This document shows positions 1 to 5,954 of a stretch of 5,954 bases of DNA, piece by piece. Each line of letters opens with the position of its first letter. Positions within the stretch are counted from its first letter, which is position 1. The stretch lies in assembly GCA_035310125.1 (NCBI GenBank), contig DATGEP010000160.1, positions 1 through 5,954 on the forward strand, given 5' to 3'. This stretch comes from DATGEP01 sp035310125. Its GTDB lineage: Bacteria; Chloroflexota; Ktedonobacteria; Ktedonobacterales; JADMIN01. A program made the translations under genes and the position numbers. The notes beneath the pieces are model-generated. The model was not told the origin of the DNA, did not search any database, and saw only the letters and a list, made by a program, of their open reading frames with translations.

Positions 1-155
1 AGCAGTCGCCACACCTCGCGCGGCCGAGGCCCGCCCCACAGATGATCGCCGGCAACGACGACGTGGTCCATTCGCCCCTCACGTTCGAGCTCATTGGCCA
101 CCGCCAGCAGCCCGGCAAGATTGCTGTGCACGTCAGAGAAGAGACCAATCCGCAT
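1..155 (-). CDS. Metallophosphoesterase (calcineurin-like, YfcE-type), N-terminal part only
   Basis: Reading the minus strand from the ATG at 155-153 gives 51 open codons that run off the left edge. The protein starts MRIGLFSDVHSNLAGLLAVA and continues to VVVAGDHLWGGP. This is the start of a calcineurin-like metallophosphoesterase. The D-x-H motif (D8, H10, followed by SN) and the GD-x5-GP motif (G36-D37, then GGP) supply metal ligands and fit bacterial phosphodiesterases of the YfcE/MJ0936 type, which usually carry SDxHSN and GDxxxxGP. Such proteins are normally about 160-250 residues, so most of the gene lies outside. The start is supported by GGAG six bases upstream of the ATG; another ATG 31 bases further upstream is out of frame. 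The substrate cannot be predicted. The gene points away from the rest of the window and shares no operon with it. Confidence 0.85.
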   Translation of the reverse strand, partial: MRIGLFSDVHSNLAGLLAVANELEREGRMDHVVVAGDHLWGGPRPREVWRL

Positions 156-833
156 GGCTTGCTCCACCACTTTGCCCCGGCACCATTGTGCCCGCCGAGC
201 GGCGCCACGTCGCTTGACTTCGGGGAAGCCGCGTTGAGCTGCGTATTGCCGTAAATTCGTACAACTGGAGCAGCTCAGCCAGAGCGTGATCCTCCGGCAG
301 GTCGCCGATCGCTGGCCATTTGCGGCCCTGTCAGCCGCGGTGCCTGCGCTGCTCCAGGCCCTCGACCTGCTCGAGGTCGCCGTCGTAGGCCCCTTCCGTC
401 GATCAATTGGCGGCCGCGGCGGCCTGGTGCCTGATCGAGCAACACGCCGACGGGGGCGCGTCCTCGTGGTACCGCGCCACGCGGCCAACACGCGCCAGAG
501 CAGACAGCCGCATCCCGTTTGTGGCACCAAGCGCGCGATGCGTGCCGTCAAAACGGCCGCGCCACTGACGTGGACACGCTGGCCGCAATGCGGTTCGGCG
601 TCGGCCAGCCAGTGCGACGCCACTGCTCGGGGGCGTTCACCCCACGCAGGATGCCCTGACGGTGCGGCGCTTGTTTACAGAACTGGACGCAGTAGCGCGT
701 TCCTGCGCGGTTTGTACTCAGGCGCCAGGTTCACGCGCGCTTCCTGGCAACGTTCCTCGGCAGTAGCCGATGAGCTCTCTACCCGGCCCGAAGCCAATCG
801 GCAGGACCCTGATAGCGCGTGCTGACGTCCGTG
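156..833. other. Gap without an intact gene; coding-like but frame-broken stretches
   Basis: No reading frame here gives a convincing whole protein. Several stretches do show strong G/C bias at third positions on the plus strand: 241 to about 390 in one frame (containing QSVILRQVADRWPF), about 395-540 in a second (containing WCLIEQHADGG), about 500-640 in a third (containing ATDVDTLAAMRFGVG), and about 616-765 in another (containing RRLFTELDAVAR). Each ends in a stop or loses its bias, which is what an eroded gene with several indels looks like. The VADRW string weakly recalls ISL3-family transposases, but I would not name the family on that. A 179-codon open frame at 286-825 runs across these switches and has an unnatural composition. 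No tRNA, CRISPR repeat or clear promoter is visible. Confidence 0.35.
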
Positions 834-1811
834 ATGACACGAGCTGTGGTCCGGTCTTTGGGAATGTGCCTCGTCGTCGCAACCATCCTCGTGCTCGACC
901 GATGCTTCGAAGGACTTCGGAACGGGGCGACGAGCGGGTTTATGCTTATCTCATTGAGTGCAGATCCAGGTGACGAGCCCGATCCAGCGTCGGCTGCGTT
1001 TTACGGTCGGGTTGAAGAGCTCATTCGTCTGCGGCGCGCGGCCCAACCCGCACCGCCCGTATGGCGGCGCGTTTATCGAAACTTCGTGCGGTGGTTTGGC
1101 GGCGGAACCCTCACACCTTCTGAACTGACTGAACAGACTCATCAGGAGTTGGCTAATCTGGTTACGCTCAGGCTGGACATTCAGCGCATTGAACCCACGC
1201 AGAAGGTGCTTCAGCGTGAAGTGGATGCGGCCATCAGTCTGAGCATTGCAGCGCTAGAAACAGACCCACCGTCGCTCGACTTTGCCCGTACCATCCGAAA
1301 GGACATTGAAGGCCGGGTAGCGTATGCCGGCGGTGCCGGACGTGTCGTCGCGGGCGCGATGGTTTCAGCTGGCTTGGCACTGGTAATCGCGGTCATCATC
1401 TCCGTGGGGGTTCCATTCGGTTTACCGGACACGAAGGCCATTCCCTTTATGGGAGCTACTGTCTGGGACCTGTGGTGGTACGGGCTCATCGGAGCGTTTG
1501 GCGGCGTCGTCAGCATCCTGTTGCGTATTCCTGATTTCGCGCGACTCAATAGGCATGAGGCATCAGTTCAGTTCCTCGCTGGTGTGTTTCGCGGTGTCAT
1601 TGGCGGATTCTTTGCCCTTTTCACGTACTTCGTCCTGAGATCAGGGGCACTTGGTCTGACAGTTAAAGTGACTGGTGAACAAGAGACGGCCGCCTTTTAC
1701 GTAGCAATTTGCTTCCTCGCTGGATTTAGCGAGCGCCTCGCACCAACACTCGCCAACAGAAGTGAGCAGCAAATCCTTGGCGATAAGGGGCACGCAACCT
1801 CAGCCAGGTGA
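834..1811 (+). CDS. Conserved-looking multi-pass membrane protein of unknown function
   Basis: This is an open frame of 325 residues from ATG 834. Function is not recognised. Numbered from 834, there is a possible N-terminal membrane segment (about 10-25), then a soluble charged helical region (about 45-165) containing VEELIRLRR, a proline-rich bit and a Q/E-rich helix. Four hydrophobic segments follow at about 170-195, 211-232, 252-275 and 286-300. The C-terminus reads FYVAICFLAGFSERLAPTLANR; the GFSER string resembles the end of several uncharacterised bacterial membrane proteins that I recall only as hypothetical. No catalytic motif is visible. The start is uncertain. A GTG at 819 has AGGA 12 bases upstream. 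ATG 834 has no good Shine-Dalgarno. ATG 942 would drop the N-terminal hydrophobic segment and leave 289 residues. The region looks less GC-rich than its neighbours. It appears to stand alone, between a decayed region and IS remnants. Confidence 0.75.
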   Translation: MTRAVVRSLGMCLVVATILVLDRCFEGLRNGATSGFMLISLSADPGDEPDPASAAFYGRVEELIRLRRAAQPAPPVWRRVYRNFVRWFGGGTLTPSELTEQTHQELANLVTLRLDIQRIEPTQKVLQREVDAAISLSIAALETDPPSLDFARTIRKDIEGRVAYAGGAGRVVAGAMVSAGLALVIAVIISVGVPFGLPDTKAIPFMGATVWDLWWYGLIGAFGGVVSILLRIPDFARLNRHEASVQFLAGVFRGVIGGFFALFTYFVLRSGALGLTVKVTGEQETAAFYVAICFLAGFSERLAPTLANRSEQQILGDKGHATSAR

Positions 1812-1840
1812 TTGGCCACGGCAAAGCCGCCTGGCTGAGG
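1798..1840 (+). terminator. Hairpin overlapping the stop codon of the membrane protein (possible terminator)
   Basis: CCTCAGCCAGG at 1798-1808 is repeated as its exact reverse complement at 1830-1840, giving an 11-bp GC-rich stem with a 21-base loop. The loop carries a small inner GGC/GCC pairing. The left arm encodes the last codons of the upstream gene and the TGA (1809-1811) sits just inside the loop. A T-run does not follow directly; the nearest is GTTTTG at 1861-1866. It is therefore not a textbook intrinsic terminator, but placement at a gene end favours transcription termination or 3'-end protection. It could alternatively be a relic of insertion-element activity next to the IS3 scrap. 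Confidence 0.5.
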
Positions 1841-1849
1841 CCAGCCCAT

Positions 1850-1965
1850 CCTCAAACTGAGTTTTGTGGAGGCTCGGCGACTTGGAATCAAGCGGCCTCG
1901 TCGACGTCGCGTTGGTGATGGTAGAGCGCCTCAAACTCGGCTGGTGGCGATGGCGCTGTGGAGAC
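1850..1965 (-). pseudogene. IS3-family transposase remnant, extreme C-terminus plus element end
   Basis: On the minus strand the frame ending at 1888 (stop TCA on plus at 1888-1890) closes with SPPAEFEALYHHQRDVDEAA. This resembles the C-terminal tail of IS3-family OrfB transposases, which often end in a PAEFEA-x-Y or PAEYEA-x-Y motif. Directly after the stop, the minus strand reads GAGCCTCCACAAAACTC. This resembles the short 3' segment of many IS3-type elements, where a GAGCCTCC motif is followed by a terminal repeat. Only about 25 codons survive. The DDE catalytic core is absent, and homology stops near 1965 where the IS30 remnant begins on the other strand. The remnant is therefore dead. 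The assignment rests on a short motif and should be treated as moderate. Confidence 0.5.
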
Positions 1966-1975
1966 GGCGATGGTT

Positions 1976-2325
1976 CCAGGCCGAGGTGCCTTGCGTCGCG
2001 AGCTCACCGCCTGCCTACGCACCGGACCGGCGCTCCGCGTGCCCAGAGCACGCACCCGTACACGCGGCAAGGGCTTCACCAGTGACGCGGTCCTTATCCG
2101 CGAGCGGCCAGCTGAAGTCGACGATCGGGCCGTCCCCGGTCACTGCGAGGGCGACCTGATCGTCGGCCTGGATAGCTCCGCCATCGGAAACCCTCGTCGA
2201 ACGAACCACCCGCTTTACGATGCTGCTGCACCTCCCCGCATGGCTGAGCACGGCACGCCCAGGAGGAATAACGGACCAGCACGCCCAACTCCCGCATCGA
2301 CACCGGCCTCCAGGTCTACTTCTGC
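1976..2325 (+). pseudogene. IS30-family transposase pseudogene, frameshifted and internally deleted
   Basis: Successive short blocks match the order of an IS30-family transposase but in changing frames. Frame 2 at 1976-2188 gives RGALRRELTACLRTG, then RERPAEVDDRAVPGH, then EGDLIVGLDSSAIG. Frame 3 at 2190-2237 gives TLVERTTRFTMLLHLP. Frame 2 at 2237-2281 gives RMAEHGTPRRNNGPA. Frame 3 at 2277-2291 gives QHAQL. Frame 1 at 2293-2325 gives RIDTGLQVYFC. An extra base near 2189 explains the first shift. Between NGPA and QHAQL the stretch that normally holds the second catalytic Asp (the TWDQG region) is missing, and the distal part with the catalytic Glu (the NENTNG region) is absent. The first Asp (in EGDLI) remains. 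The N-terminal DNA-binding domain is also gone. The gene cannot make an active enzyme. It lies head-on to the IS3 scrap and ends shortly before the acyl-CoA synthetase. Confidence 0.85.
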
Positions 2326-2484
2326 GCCAGCTACTCGGCGGCCGTCGTCTTGCCGGACGGTTCCATTTGGAGGGCCACGGGAGTACATTGGCCATGCGCA
2401 TGCCAAGAAGGTGTGCAACCGCTCGCCTACCCGCTCCCACGACATCGAGACACCTTCCCCGTCAGACTGAATGATGCAGGAGGC
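2326..2484. other. Short unassigned spacer between the IS30 remnant and the synthetase
   Basis: After the last recognisable IS30 block there are about 160 bases with no match I can name on either strand. This must hold the leader and any promoter of the synthetase unless transcription enters from the IS remnants. I see no convincing -35/-10 pair, no riboswitch-like structure and no clear IS30 terminal repeat. Confidence 0.4.
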
Positions 2485-2490
2485 AGGAGG
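2485..2490 (+). promoter_or_regulatory. Shine-Dalgarno sequence fixing the synthetase start
   Basis: AGGAGG lies seven bases before the ATG at 2498. This is a near-perfect ribosome binding site. It selects the ATG at 2498 over the in-frame ATG codons at 2471 and 2474, which would add up to nine residues (MMQEAGGQP) and place the binding site inside the coding region. Confidence 0.85.
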
Positions 2491-2497
2491 TCAACCC

Positions 2498-4411
2498 ATG
2501 GATGTCATCAATCCGATCGTCAAACGCTGGCAGCACCGCGGTCTCGAAGATCCTGACGGGCTGTGGGCCGAAGCAGCCGAGCAATTGCCGTGGTTCCGCC
2601 ACTGGGAGCGAGTCCTCGACTGGACGCCGCCAACGTTCCGCTGGTTCGTCGGCGGTCGGACCAACCTCAGCTACAACTGCCTCGATGCGCACGTACTCCG
2701 CGGCTGGGGCGGCCACGCCGCGCTCATCGCCGAGAACGAGCGCGGGGAGCGGCGCGTCTTCACCTACGCGCAGCTGCTCGAAGAAGTTAAGCGCACCGCC
2801 GCGGCTCTGCGCGGCCTGGGCATCCATCAAGGTGACCGCGTTGCCGTGTACATGCCAACGTGCGCCGAGGCTATCGTCCTGATGCTGGCGCTGACGCGTA
2901 TCGGCGCCATCCACCTGGTTGTCTTCGCCGGCTTCGGTAGCGGCGCGCTCGGCGATCGCATCCGGCTTGCTGGAGCGCGCGCCGTATTCTGTACCGACGT
3001 CACCTACCGCAAGGGAAAAGACGTTCCCCTGAAAAGCATTGTCGACGCTGCCCTCGAAAGCGCGGGCGAATCAGTCGAAACGGTCGTCATTCTGCAGCGC
3101 GGGGCCGCCGAAGTGCCGAGGCAAGCCGGTCGCGATATCACCTGGGATGAATTCCTCGCCCGAGGCTCAAACCAGGACAGCAGCCACGTTGAGTTGGAAT
3201 CGAACGAGGCCGCCTTTATTCTGGCCACCTCGGGCACGACGGCCACGCCCAAGCTGGCAGTTCACAGCCACGCGCCATACGGTGTGTACATTCATTGCAC
3301 TGCCCGTTGGTGCTTCGATCTGCGGCCAACCGACGTCTGGTGGTCCACCTCGGACATTGGCTGGGTGGTCGGCCACAGCTACATCGTCTACGCGCCACTG
3401 CTGATCGGCTGCACAACGATCGCGTACGAAGGTGCGATCGACTACCCGGGCCCCGAGGCCTTCTACCACATCATCGCCGACAACCACGTAAGCGGTATCT
3501 TTACTTCTCCCACCGCGGTCCGCCAACTGATGCGGTATGGAACCGAGCCCGCCAGCCGCTTCGACCTGAGCTGTGTGGAGCGCGTGGTCTGCGCCGGGGA
3601 GGTGCTCAACGCCCCCGCCTGGGAGTGGCTGCAGCGCGAGGTGTTCGACGATCGCATTCCGGTGCTCGACCACATGTGGCAAACCGAGACGGGCGGGCCG
3701 ATCGTCGCCAACCCGTACGGCGTTGCGATGCTGCCGATCAAGCCAGGCTCCAGCGGTATTCCGGTGGCTGGGATTCATGCGGGCGTCGTGACACCAGACG
3801 GTACGTCGTGTGGGCCGAACGAGAAGGGCATCTTTGTCATCACTCGTCCATTCCCGGGCCTGACATCCGCGATCTGGGGCGACGCGGAGCGCTACGCACA
3901 GGATTATTGGGAGCGTATCCCCGGGCAAACGGTGTATTTCTCGGGCGACGCCACCTCAATTGACGAAGACGGCTACGTCTGGTTCAGCGGTCGGGCTGAT
4001 GAGATTATCAAGATTGCCGGCCACCGGATCGGCACGATCGAAGTGGAAACCGCGTTTCTGCGCCACGCTGCCGTAGCCGAAGCGGGCGTGACGGCCCGTC
4101 CCGACCCAGTGCGCATGGAAGTCATCTCTGCTTTTGTGGTCCTCAAGCAAGGACAGCAGCCCTCTCCGCAGCTCAAGGTGGAGCTGCTGGAGACAGTACG
4201 CCGAGAGCTGGGGCCCATCGCCGTGATCGGCGATCTGCACTTCGTCAACGATCTACCCAAGACGCGCAGCGGCAAGATTATGCGGCGCGTGCTCAAGGCG
4301 GTGACCCTGGATCGCGACCCAGGCGATATCTCGACCATTGAGGACGAAGGCTCGGTCGACGAAGCCCGCGAGGCCTGGCGCGAGATGCAAGCCGAGGTCG
4401 CCCTCCGTTAG
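2498..4411 (+). CDS. AMP-forming short-chain acyl-CoA synthetase (acetyl/propionyl-CoA synthetase family)
   Basis: The 637-residue cytosolic enzyme should convert a short carboxylate, ATP and CoA to acyl-CoA, AMP and pyrophosphate. Length and layout fit the Acs/PrpE family: N-terminal cap with WFVGGRTNLSYNCLD (49-63), ATP/PPi loop TSGTTATPK (244-252), SDIGWVVGHSY (285-295), AGE (366-368), WQTETGG (394-400), YFSGD (480-484), hinge-region GRADEIIKIAGHR (498-510), and LPKTRSGKIMRR (586-597) with the C-terminal catalytic lysine K593, the usual target of Pat-type acetylation. At Salmonella Acs pocket positions V310, T311, V386 and W414 it has V290, V291, A366 and W394. The kept Trp implies a small substrate; Val/Ala at the other sites look PrpE-like, so propionate use is plausible. 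The tail RDPGDISTIED is also PrpE-like. The P-loop has A249 and L253 where most relatives have Gly. The gene sits alone between an IS30 remnant and an intact IS1380 element. Acetate versus propionate preference is inference. Confidence 0.93.
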   Translation: MDVINPIVKRWQHRGLEDPDGLWAEAAEQLPWFRHWERVLDWTPPTFRWFVGGRTNLSYNCLDAHVLRGWGGHAALIAENERGERRVFTYAQLLEEVKRTAAALRGLGIHQGDRVAVYMPTCAEAIVLMLALTRIGAIHLVVFAGFGSGALGDRIRLAGARAVFCTDVTYRKGKDVPLKSIVDAALESAGESVETVVILQRGAAEVPRQAGRDITWDEFLARGSNQDSSHVELESNEAAFILATSGTTATPKLAVHSHAPYGVYIHCTARWCFDLRPTDVWWSTSDIGWVVGHSYIVYAPLLIGCTTIAYEGAIDYPGPEAFYHIIADNHVSGIFTSPTAVRQLMRYGTEPASRFDLSCVERVVCAGEVLNAPAWEWLQREVFDDRIPVLDHMWQTETGGPIVANPYGVAMLPIKPGSSGIPVAGIHAGVVTPDGTSCGPNEKGIFVITRPFPGLTSAIWGDAERYAQDYWERIPGQTVYFSGDATSIDEDGYVWFSGRADEIIKIAGHRIGTIEVETAFLRHAAVAEAGVTARPDPVRMEVISAFVVLKQGQQPSPQLKVELLETVRRELGPIAVIGDLHFVNDLPKTRSGKIMRRVLKAVTLDRDPGDISTIEDEGSVDEAREAWREMQAEVALR

Positions 4412-4494
4412 GCTCTGCACCGCAACACAACGCGCGGGCCGAGTCTGCTTCACGAGCTGACGCACGACTAAAAACCCGACCGCCTGGGCAGCAG
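4412..4494. other. Spacer between the synthetase stop and the IS1380 element
   Basis: About 80 bases with no gene. I see no strong hairpin followed by a T-run, so no intrinsic terminator for the synthetase is evident before the IS. The element has inserted downstream of the synthetase without breaking it. Confidence 0.5.
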
Positions 4495-4510
4495 TAGCCC
4501 GGATCATTCA
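4495..4510 (+). repeat. Left terminal inverted repeat of the IS1380 element
   Basis: TAGCCCGGATCATTCA matches the right end in 14 of 16 positions (differences at the 8th and 11th bases). It lies 62 bases before the transposase start and would be the transposase binding and cleavage end. Confidence 0.8.
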
Positions 4511-4516
4511 CCGGTC

Positions 4517-4543
4517 TTGACATCACCGAGAAGTAGAGAGAAT
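4517..4543 (+). promoter_or_regulatory. Possible promoter of the IS1380 transposase
   Basis: A perfect TTGACA lies at 4517-4522, just inside the left inverted repeat. The best -10-like hexamer is GAGAAT at 4538-4543, 15 bases downstream, which matches TATAAT at four positions and has a short spacer. The placement is right for a transposase promoter at the element end, but the -10 is weak. Confidence 0.35.
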
Positions 4544-4572
4544 AACCGGCTGTCCGCCCGGTTTGGGAGCTT

Positions 4573-5940
4573 ATGCGTGCATCCCCACCGGGCGGTCCAG
4601 CCAGGGCGCATTCTGCCACGCGGCGTCCTCGGTTTCGATTGATTTCTGGCCTGCCGCTGACCGCGGCGTTCGATGCCGGACGGCTGACTAGTGACGGAGG
4701 CCTGGTTTGGCTGAGCGAAGCCGATCTGTCGCTGGGCATCTGCGAGGCACTGGCCGCGTGCATTCCCGACTGGCGGCGTGGTCGTGTGATCCACGATCTG
4801 CCCACACTTGTGCGTCAGCGCATCTTTCAGATCGCGTGCGGCTACGCCGACCAGAACGATGCGACGACGCTGCGCTCCGACCCGCTGCTTAAGGCCGTGT
4901 GCGGGCGGTGGCCGGAGAGTGGCGCCGACCTGGCCTCGCAGCCAACCCTGTCGCGCCTCGAAAACGCCATCGATCGGCACACGTGTGAAGCTATGGCCGA
5001 AGCGGTGGTGGCGCTGTACATCCGCGAACGCCAGCGGACTGGCGTGCCGACCCACCTGGTGTTGGACATCGACGGCACTGACGATCCGATCCATGGCAAC
5101 CAGGAGGGTGGGGCCTATCACGGCTTTTACCGCGAGCACATGTACCATCCTGTGCTGGTCTTTGACGGCCAGACCGACCAGCTCATCACCGCCGTCCTTC
5201 GCCCTGGCCGGTGCCACGAATCGCGCTTCGTCGTATTGATCCTGCGTCGCCTGCTCAAGCGTCTGCGCGCTGTTTGGCCACAGGTCACCATCGAACTCCG
5301 CGCCGACAGCGGTTTTGCCGTGCCACGGCTGTACGCGTGGTGCGAGGCGAACGGACTGACCTACACCATCGGCATGATTCCCAATCGCCGGCTGGTGGTC
5401 ATTGCCGCTCCGCTGCTCTCGCAAGCGCTGGCGCAGAGCCAGGCCCAGGGTGGCAGCAAGGTGCGGCTGGCGGGTGAGACGGCCTATCAAGCGCGGACAT
5501 GGATCCATCCACGCCGCGTGGTCTACAAAGCCGAGGCGCTCGGCAAAGGCCCCAACACGCGCTTTGTCGTCACCACCCGTAGCGAAGATCCGTTGGTCGT
5601 CTACGACTGGTACGTGGACCGCGGCGAGCCGGAGAACTGGATCAAGGACCTCAAAAACGCCCTTGAGGCGGATCGCTTGAGCGATCACCGTTTCTGGGCC
5701 AACGCCTTCCGACTGCTCATGCATGCCGCGGCGTATTGGCTGTTGGACACCCTCCGCCGCTGGCTCATCCAAGCGATCGGCGACGCGGCCCGGATGCAGC
5801 TCGACACCCTACGCATCCGCCTGGTCAAAATCGGCGCGCGCGTTCGTGAGTTGCCCTCCACCCTTCGTCTCCACCTCGCCAGCAGTCACCCAGGTCAGCT
5901 TCTCTGGGAGGCCTTACTTGCTCACCGCGATTCTTCATGA
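4573..5940 (+). CDS. IS1380-family transposase (DDE, IS4-like fold)
   Basis: This 455-residue protein should cut and join the ends of its own element. It looks full length for the family. It opens with the typical FDAGRLTSDGGLVWLSEAD stretch (33-51) and has RQRIFQIACGYADQNDATTL (81-100) and ASQPTLSRLENAID (121-134). The catalytic centre is visible: LVLDIDGTDDP (first Asp, D165 or D167), ELRADSGF (second Asp, D245) and the C-terminal signature Y347-x2-R350-x3-E354-x6-K361 within YVDRGEPENWIKDLK, which supplies the catalytic Glu. The family's FWANAFRLLMHAAAYWLLDT follows (374-392). The TGA at 5938-5940 overlaps the right inverted repeat, which is common in compact IS elements. The start ATG has GGGAG three bases upstream, a rather close ribosome site. 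No frameshift or missing catalytic residue is seen. A long open frame on the opposite strand (4504-5772) is a GC-driven shadow. Confidence 0.95.
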   Translation: MRASPPGGPARAHSATRRPRFRLISGLPLTAAFDAGRLTSDGGLVWLSEADLSLGICEALAACIPDWRRGRVIHDLPTLVRQRIFQIACGYADQNDATTLRSDPLLKAVCGRWPESGADLASQPTLSRLENAIDRHTCEAMAEAVVALYIRERQRTGVPTHLVLDIDGTDDPIHGNQEGGAYHGFYREHMYHPVLVFDGQTDQLITAVLRPGRCHESRFVVLILRRLLKRLRAVWPQVTIELRADSGFAVPRLYAWCEANGLTYTIGMIPNRRLVVIAAPLLSQALAQSQAQGGSKVRLAGETAYQARTWIHPRRVVYKAEALGKGPNTRFVVTTRSEDPLVVYDWYVDRGEPENWIKDLKNALEADRLSDHRFWANAFRLLMHAAAYWLLDTLRRWLIQAIGDAARMQLDTLRIRLVKIGARVRELPSTLRLHLASSHPGQLLWEALLAHRDSS

Positions 5941-5953
5941 ATAATTCGGGCTA
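5938..5953 (-). repeat. Right terminal inverted repeat of the IS1380 element
   Basis: Read on the minus strand from 5953 it is TAGCCCGAATTATTCA, the partner of the left end. It includes the stop codon of the transposase. The window ends one base beyond it, so the target-site duplication cannot be tested. Confidence 0.8.
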
Positions 5954-5954
5954 G

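Larger units (their letters stand above)
4495..5953 (+). mobile_element. Complete IS1380-family insertion sequence
   Basis: TAGCCCGGATCATTCA at 4495-4510 pairs with TAGCCCGAATTATTCA read inward on the minus strand from 5953 to 5938, 14 of 16 identical. These bracket a single full-length IS1380-type transposase gene, giving an element of about 1.46 kb, a normal size for the family. IS1380 elements usually duplicate a few bases of target. The base left of the element is the end of GCAG (4491-4494) and the only base to the right is G, so a GCAG duplication is compatible but not shown because the window ends. The transposase frame is uninterrupted, so the element may be active. Confidence 0.85.

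Noticed and set aside
286..825. 179-codon plus-strand open frame as a real gene
   Set aside because: Codon bias holds only in its first part; afterwards the better coding signal moves to other frames, so the full-length product is unlikely.
1958..2470. 170-codon frame as an intact hypothetical protein
   Set aside because: Its first half is IS30 transposase but the rest is out of frame with the IS30 homology, so it is part of a pseudogene.
3167..3928. 253-codon minus-strand open frame
   Set aside because: It is antisense to the conserved core of the acyl-CoA synthetase, with composition typical of a shadow frame.
3295..3963. 222-codon plus-strand open frame in another phase
   Set aside because: It overlaps the synthetase in a second frame, is very rich in Arg and has no family features.
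4504..5772. 422-codon open frame on the minus strand
   Set aside because: It lies wholly opposite the IS1380 transposase, whose family motifs are unmistakable. High-GC coding DNA often leaves the opposite strand open, and the antisense protein shows no recognisable domain.
1850..5953. Composite transposon carrying the acyl-CoA synthetase
   Set aside because: The flanking elements belong to different families (IS3 and IS30 remnants versus intact IS1380), the upstream ones are dead, and no second IS1380 end is seen on the left.
1..5954. Defence island, CRISPR array or novel multi-gene system
   Set aside because: No direct repeat arrays, nuclease, restriction, toxin-antitoxin or reverse transcriptase motifs were seen; apart from IS material, the three recognised genes share no operon or evident function.

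Overview
This is a high-GC bacterial window carrying a housekeeping-type acyl-CoA synthetase, an uncharacterised membrane protein and a dense set of insertion-sequence material. Nothing fixes the phylum. The codon use (strong G/C at third positions), the IS1380, IS30 and IS3 element types and the synthetase subtype would suit a Chloroflexota, actinobacterial or similar high-GC genome, but that is inference.

Layout from left to right: (1) positions 1-155, minus strand: the first 51 codons of a calcineurin-like metallophosphoesterase that runs off the left edge. (2) 156-818: no intact gene, but stretches with coding-like third-position bias whose reading frame keeps breaking, probably an old eroded gene. 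(3) 834-1811, plus strand: a membrane protein of unknown function with a soluble helical middle and about four C-terminal membrane segments. Its stop codon lies at the base of an 11-bp perfect inverted repeat (1798-1840). (4) About 1850-2335: an insertion-sequence graveyard. A C-terminal scrap of an IS3-type transposase on the minus strand abuts a multiply frameshifted, internally deleted IS30-family transposase on the plus strand. (5) 2498-4411: a complete AMP-forming short-chain acyl-CoA synthetase (acetyl/propionyl-CoA synthetase family) with a near-ideal Shine-Dalgarno sequence. (6) 4495-5953: a complete IS1380-family insertion sequence with matching terminal inverted repeats and an apparently intact DDE transposase. 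The window stops one base past its right end.

The genes do not form an obvious pathway. The synthetase would activate acetate or propionate to the CoA thioester. Its flanks are IS remnants upstream and an intact, unrelated IS downstream, so its native operon context has probably been lost. I see no CRISPR array, no tRNA or rRNA, no convincing defence system and no novel multi-gene system. The most interesting points are the substrate-pocket and P-loop variants of the synthetase, the unknown membrane protein, and the layered IS remnants that directly precede the synthetase start.
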